A stretch of DNA of 64,000 nucleotides, from positions 2,126,268 through 2,190,267 of the forward strand of contig JANPWX010000437.1 in NCBI GenBank assembly GCA_024734555.1, written 5' to 3'. Shown here piece by piece: positions 62,776-64,000 of the stretch (the first letter of the stretch is position 1; each line of letters begins with the position of its first letter). The position numbers and the translations under genes were made by a program. Below the pieces are notes generated by a model. That model did no database searches. It worked only from the letters and a program-made list of their open reading frames with translations, and was not told the origin of the DNA. The stretch is from Trochalopteron elliotii. Taxonomy: Eukaryota; Chordata; Aves; Passeriformes; Leiothrichidae.

Positions 62776-64000
62776 TGGATATTGGCAATTTTTGCTTTCT
62801 GTACCTCGCTTCTCATTGGGATTATGTAATGCTTCAGAAAGTGGCTGGGGTAATTTATGGGGGAAAAAATGCATGTCACTAGATTAACCAGTTTGAGATC
62901 ATAATTTATCTCTAATGGCCTTTCTTTGACAAGAAGAAAACAAAAGAAAATTAAAGCTGATAGGGCTGTTCTAGTAATGTCAAAAGTTGGCATTCTTTAT
63001 CACTCTTTAACTTAAAAGCAGTCCTTGTCAGAATAATGATAAAGGCATCATAGAAATTTTGCTTTTCATCTGTCTGACATATAAATCAATGATCCAAAAC
63101 ACAAATCATTATATATGTATTTTTTTTTCTAAAGTGAATATAAAACAAGCCCGCTTGTCAACATTCCTTATTCATCTCTGACAGAGTCAGTTATACCATT
63201 TCTCTGAGCACTCACTCACAGCTGAAGCTGCTCCTCCCTCCCAGTTATAACACTGACCCCGTTTAGAGAGCACATCTCAACCAGAGGCACCAGGATCAGT
63301 AGCCTTTTCCAGGGTGTGAGCTGACATAATGGGCAGCTTGGCTTCCTCTGGGGAGCAAGCACTCTCTTTATCACTGGGACAAATGACCTGGAGGAGAGGT
63401 ATCCAAGGCCAGCCACTCGATTTCCTTATAAATGCCAGATCAGATCATAACACATTACTGTGACTCTCTGTGTTAATGACCAGGCACTTCCATTTGCAGG
63501 GAAAGCACGAAGGTGCATCCAGCTAAATCTCAGCTCTGGCTATCTCAGGGTGCACTTTCCAAGCAGGAATGCTACTTTTAAAACTTCCCTTTCCCTTCCA
63601 GCACACATCTTTGAAATTCATAGTCACAAACAGACCAAAGCATTGCCAAATTAACAACAACCAAACAGATATTATCAATAAAAAAAATGTTTACCTTACA
63701 GCACCGCTGACCTGCTAGAAGCAGAGAACCTGATGTGTCTTTCACATCAGGGAAGGGTGGTTTTCAGCTCTCAAGGGGCTCCTCCAGGATCCTTCTCTTT
63801 GGATTTTTCTTTACTTTTTTACTTTTTGAGTGCTTATTCCTCATAGTGGCCAACCTGTACATCCTTTCACCGAAGTACAAGACTCCACCTTGTCCCTCAA
63901 TGTGCAAGTTGAGAAGGATTAGCTGAGCCTAAAATAAATAAACAAAACAAAATTATTTTTCAGGCTTGAATTAAGAAAAAACAGAAATAGAACTATTCCA
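62776..64000. other. Unique AT-rich DNA to the window end
   Basis: No gene or repeat is recognised. The stretch just after the CpG islet (62780-63010) is AT-rich with several taatt/attaa words of the kind bound by homeodomain proteins, which are common by chance. Two same-size open frames at 63460 and 63735 have no splice support. Confidence 0.5.

Noticed and set aside
1..64000. CRISPR arrays, operons or defence-like gene clusters
   Set aside because: No regularly spaced repeats and no dense same-strand genes exist; the repeats and composition are those of a bird nuclear genome.

Overview
This window looks like ordinary nuclear DNA from a bird. It is AT-rich, CpG-poor and has no prokaryotic gene layout. 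Three CR1 LINE 3' ends carry the typical avian tail (repeats of an ATTCTATG-like octamer). There is also one solo LTR of the ERVL-like type common in Neoaves, with an inverted TG...CA boundary pair and a 5-bp imperfect target duplication. The passerine-like character of that LTR is recognised from memory, not from a search, so species is not claimed.

Layout: 136-610 CR1 on the minus strand; 611-8.67 kb AT-rich unique DNA; 8.67-9.19 kb CR1 on the plus strand; 11.69-12.23 kb solo LTR on the minus strand; 13.4-18.7 kb a cluster of short plus-strand open blocks with acceptable splice signals, including a purine-skewed stretch; 19-35 kb mostly unique DNA with poly-T runs and relics of MIR-type SINEs; 38.0-38.7 kb a GC- and CpG-richer patch holding the best coding candidate; 38.7-57 kb unique DNA with small tandem duplications, a MIR relic and A-rich low complexity; 57.07-57.36 kb CR1 on the plus strand; 57.4-64 kb unique DNA with a CpG-dense islet near 62.6 kb.

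The best gene evidence is a plus-strand terminal exon candidate at 38305-38613. It has an AG acceptor, 102 open codons, eight of twelve leucines as CTG, a TAA stop and an AATAAA 34 bases after the stop. I do not recognise the protein. Upstream candidates at 7077, 13411, 14327 and 18616 are compatible with it in reading phase, so they could be exons of one plus-strand gene, but that chain is inference. Other open blocks (15905, 16397, 18230, 22399, 35443) do not all fit the same phase chain. Open frames of about 100 codons occur by chance many times in this window, so length alone proves nothing.

No CRISPR array, rRNA, tRNA, operon, toxin or defence system is visible. I found no sign of an undescribed biological system; the most useful leads are the unidentified exon set and the CpG islet.
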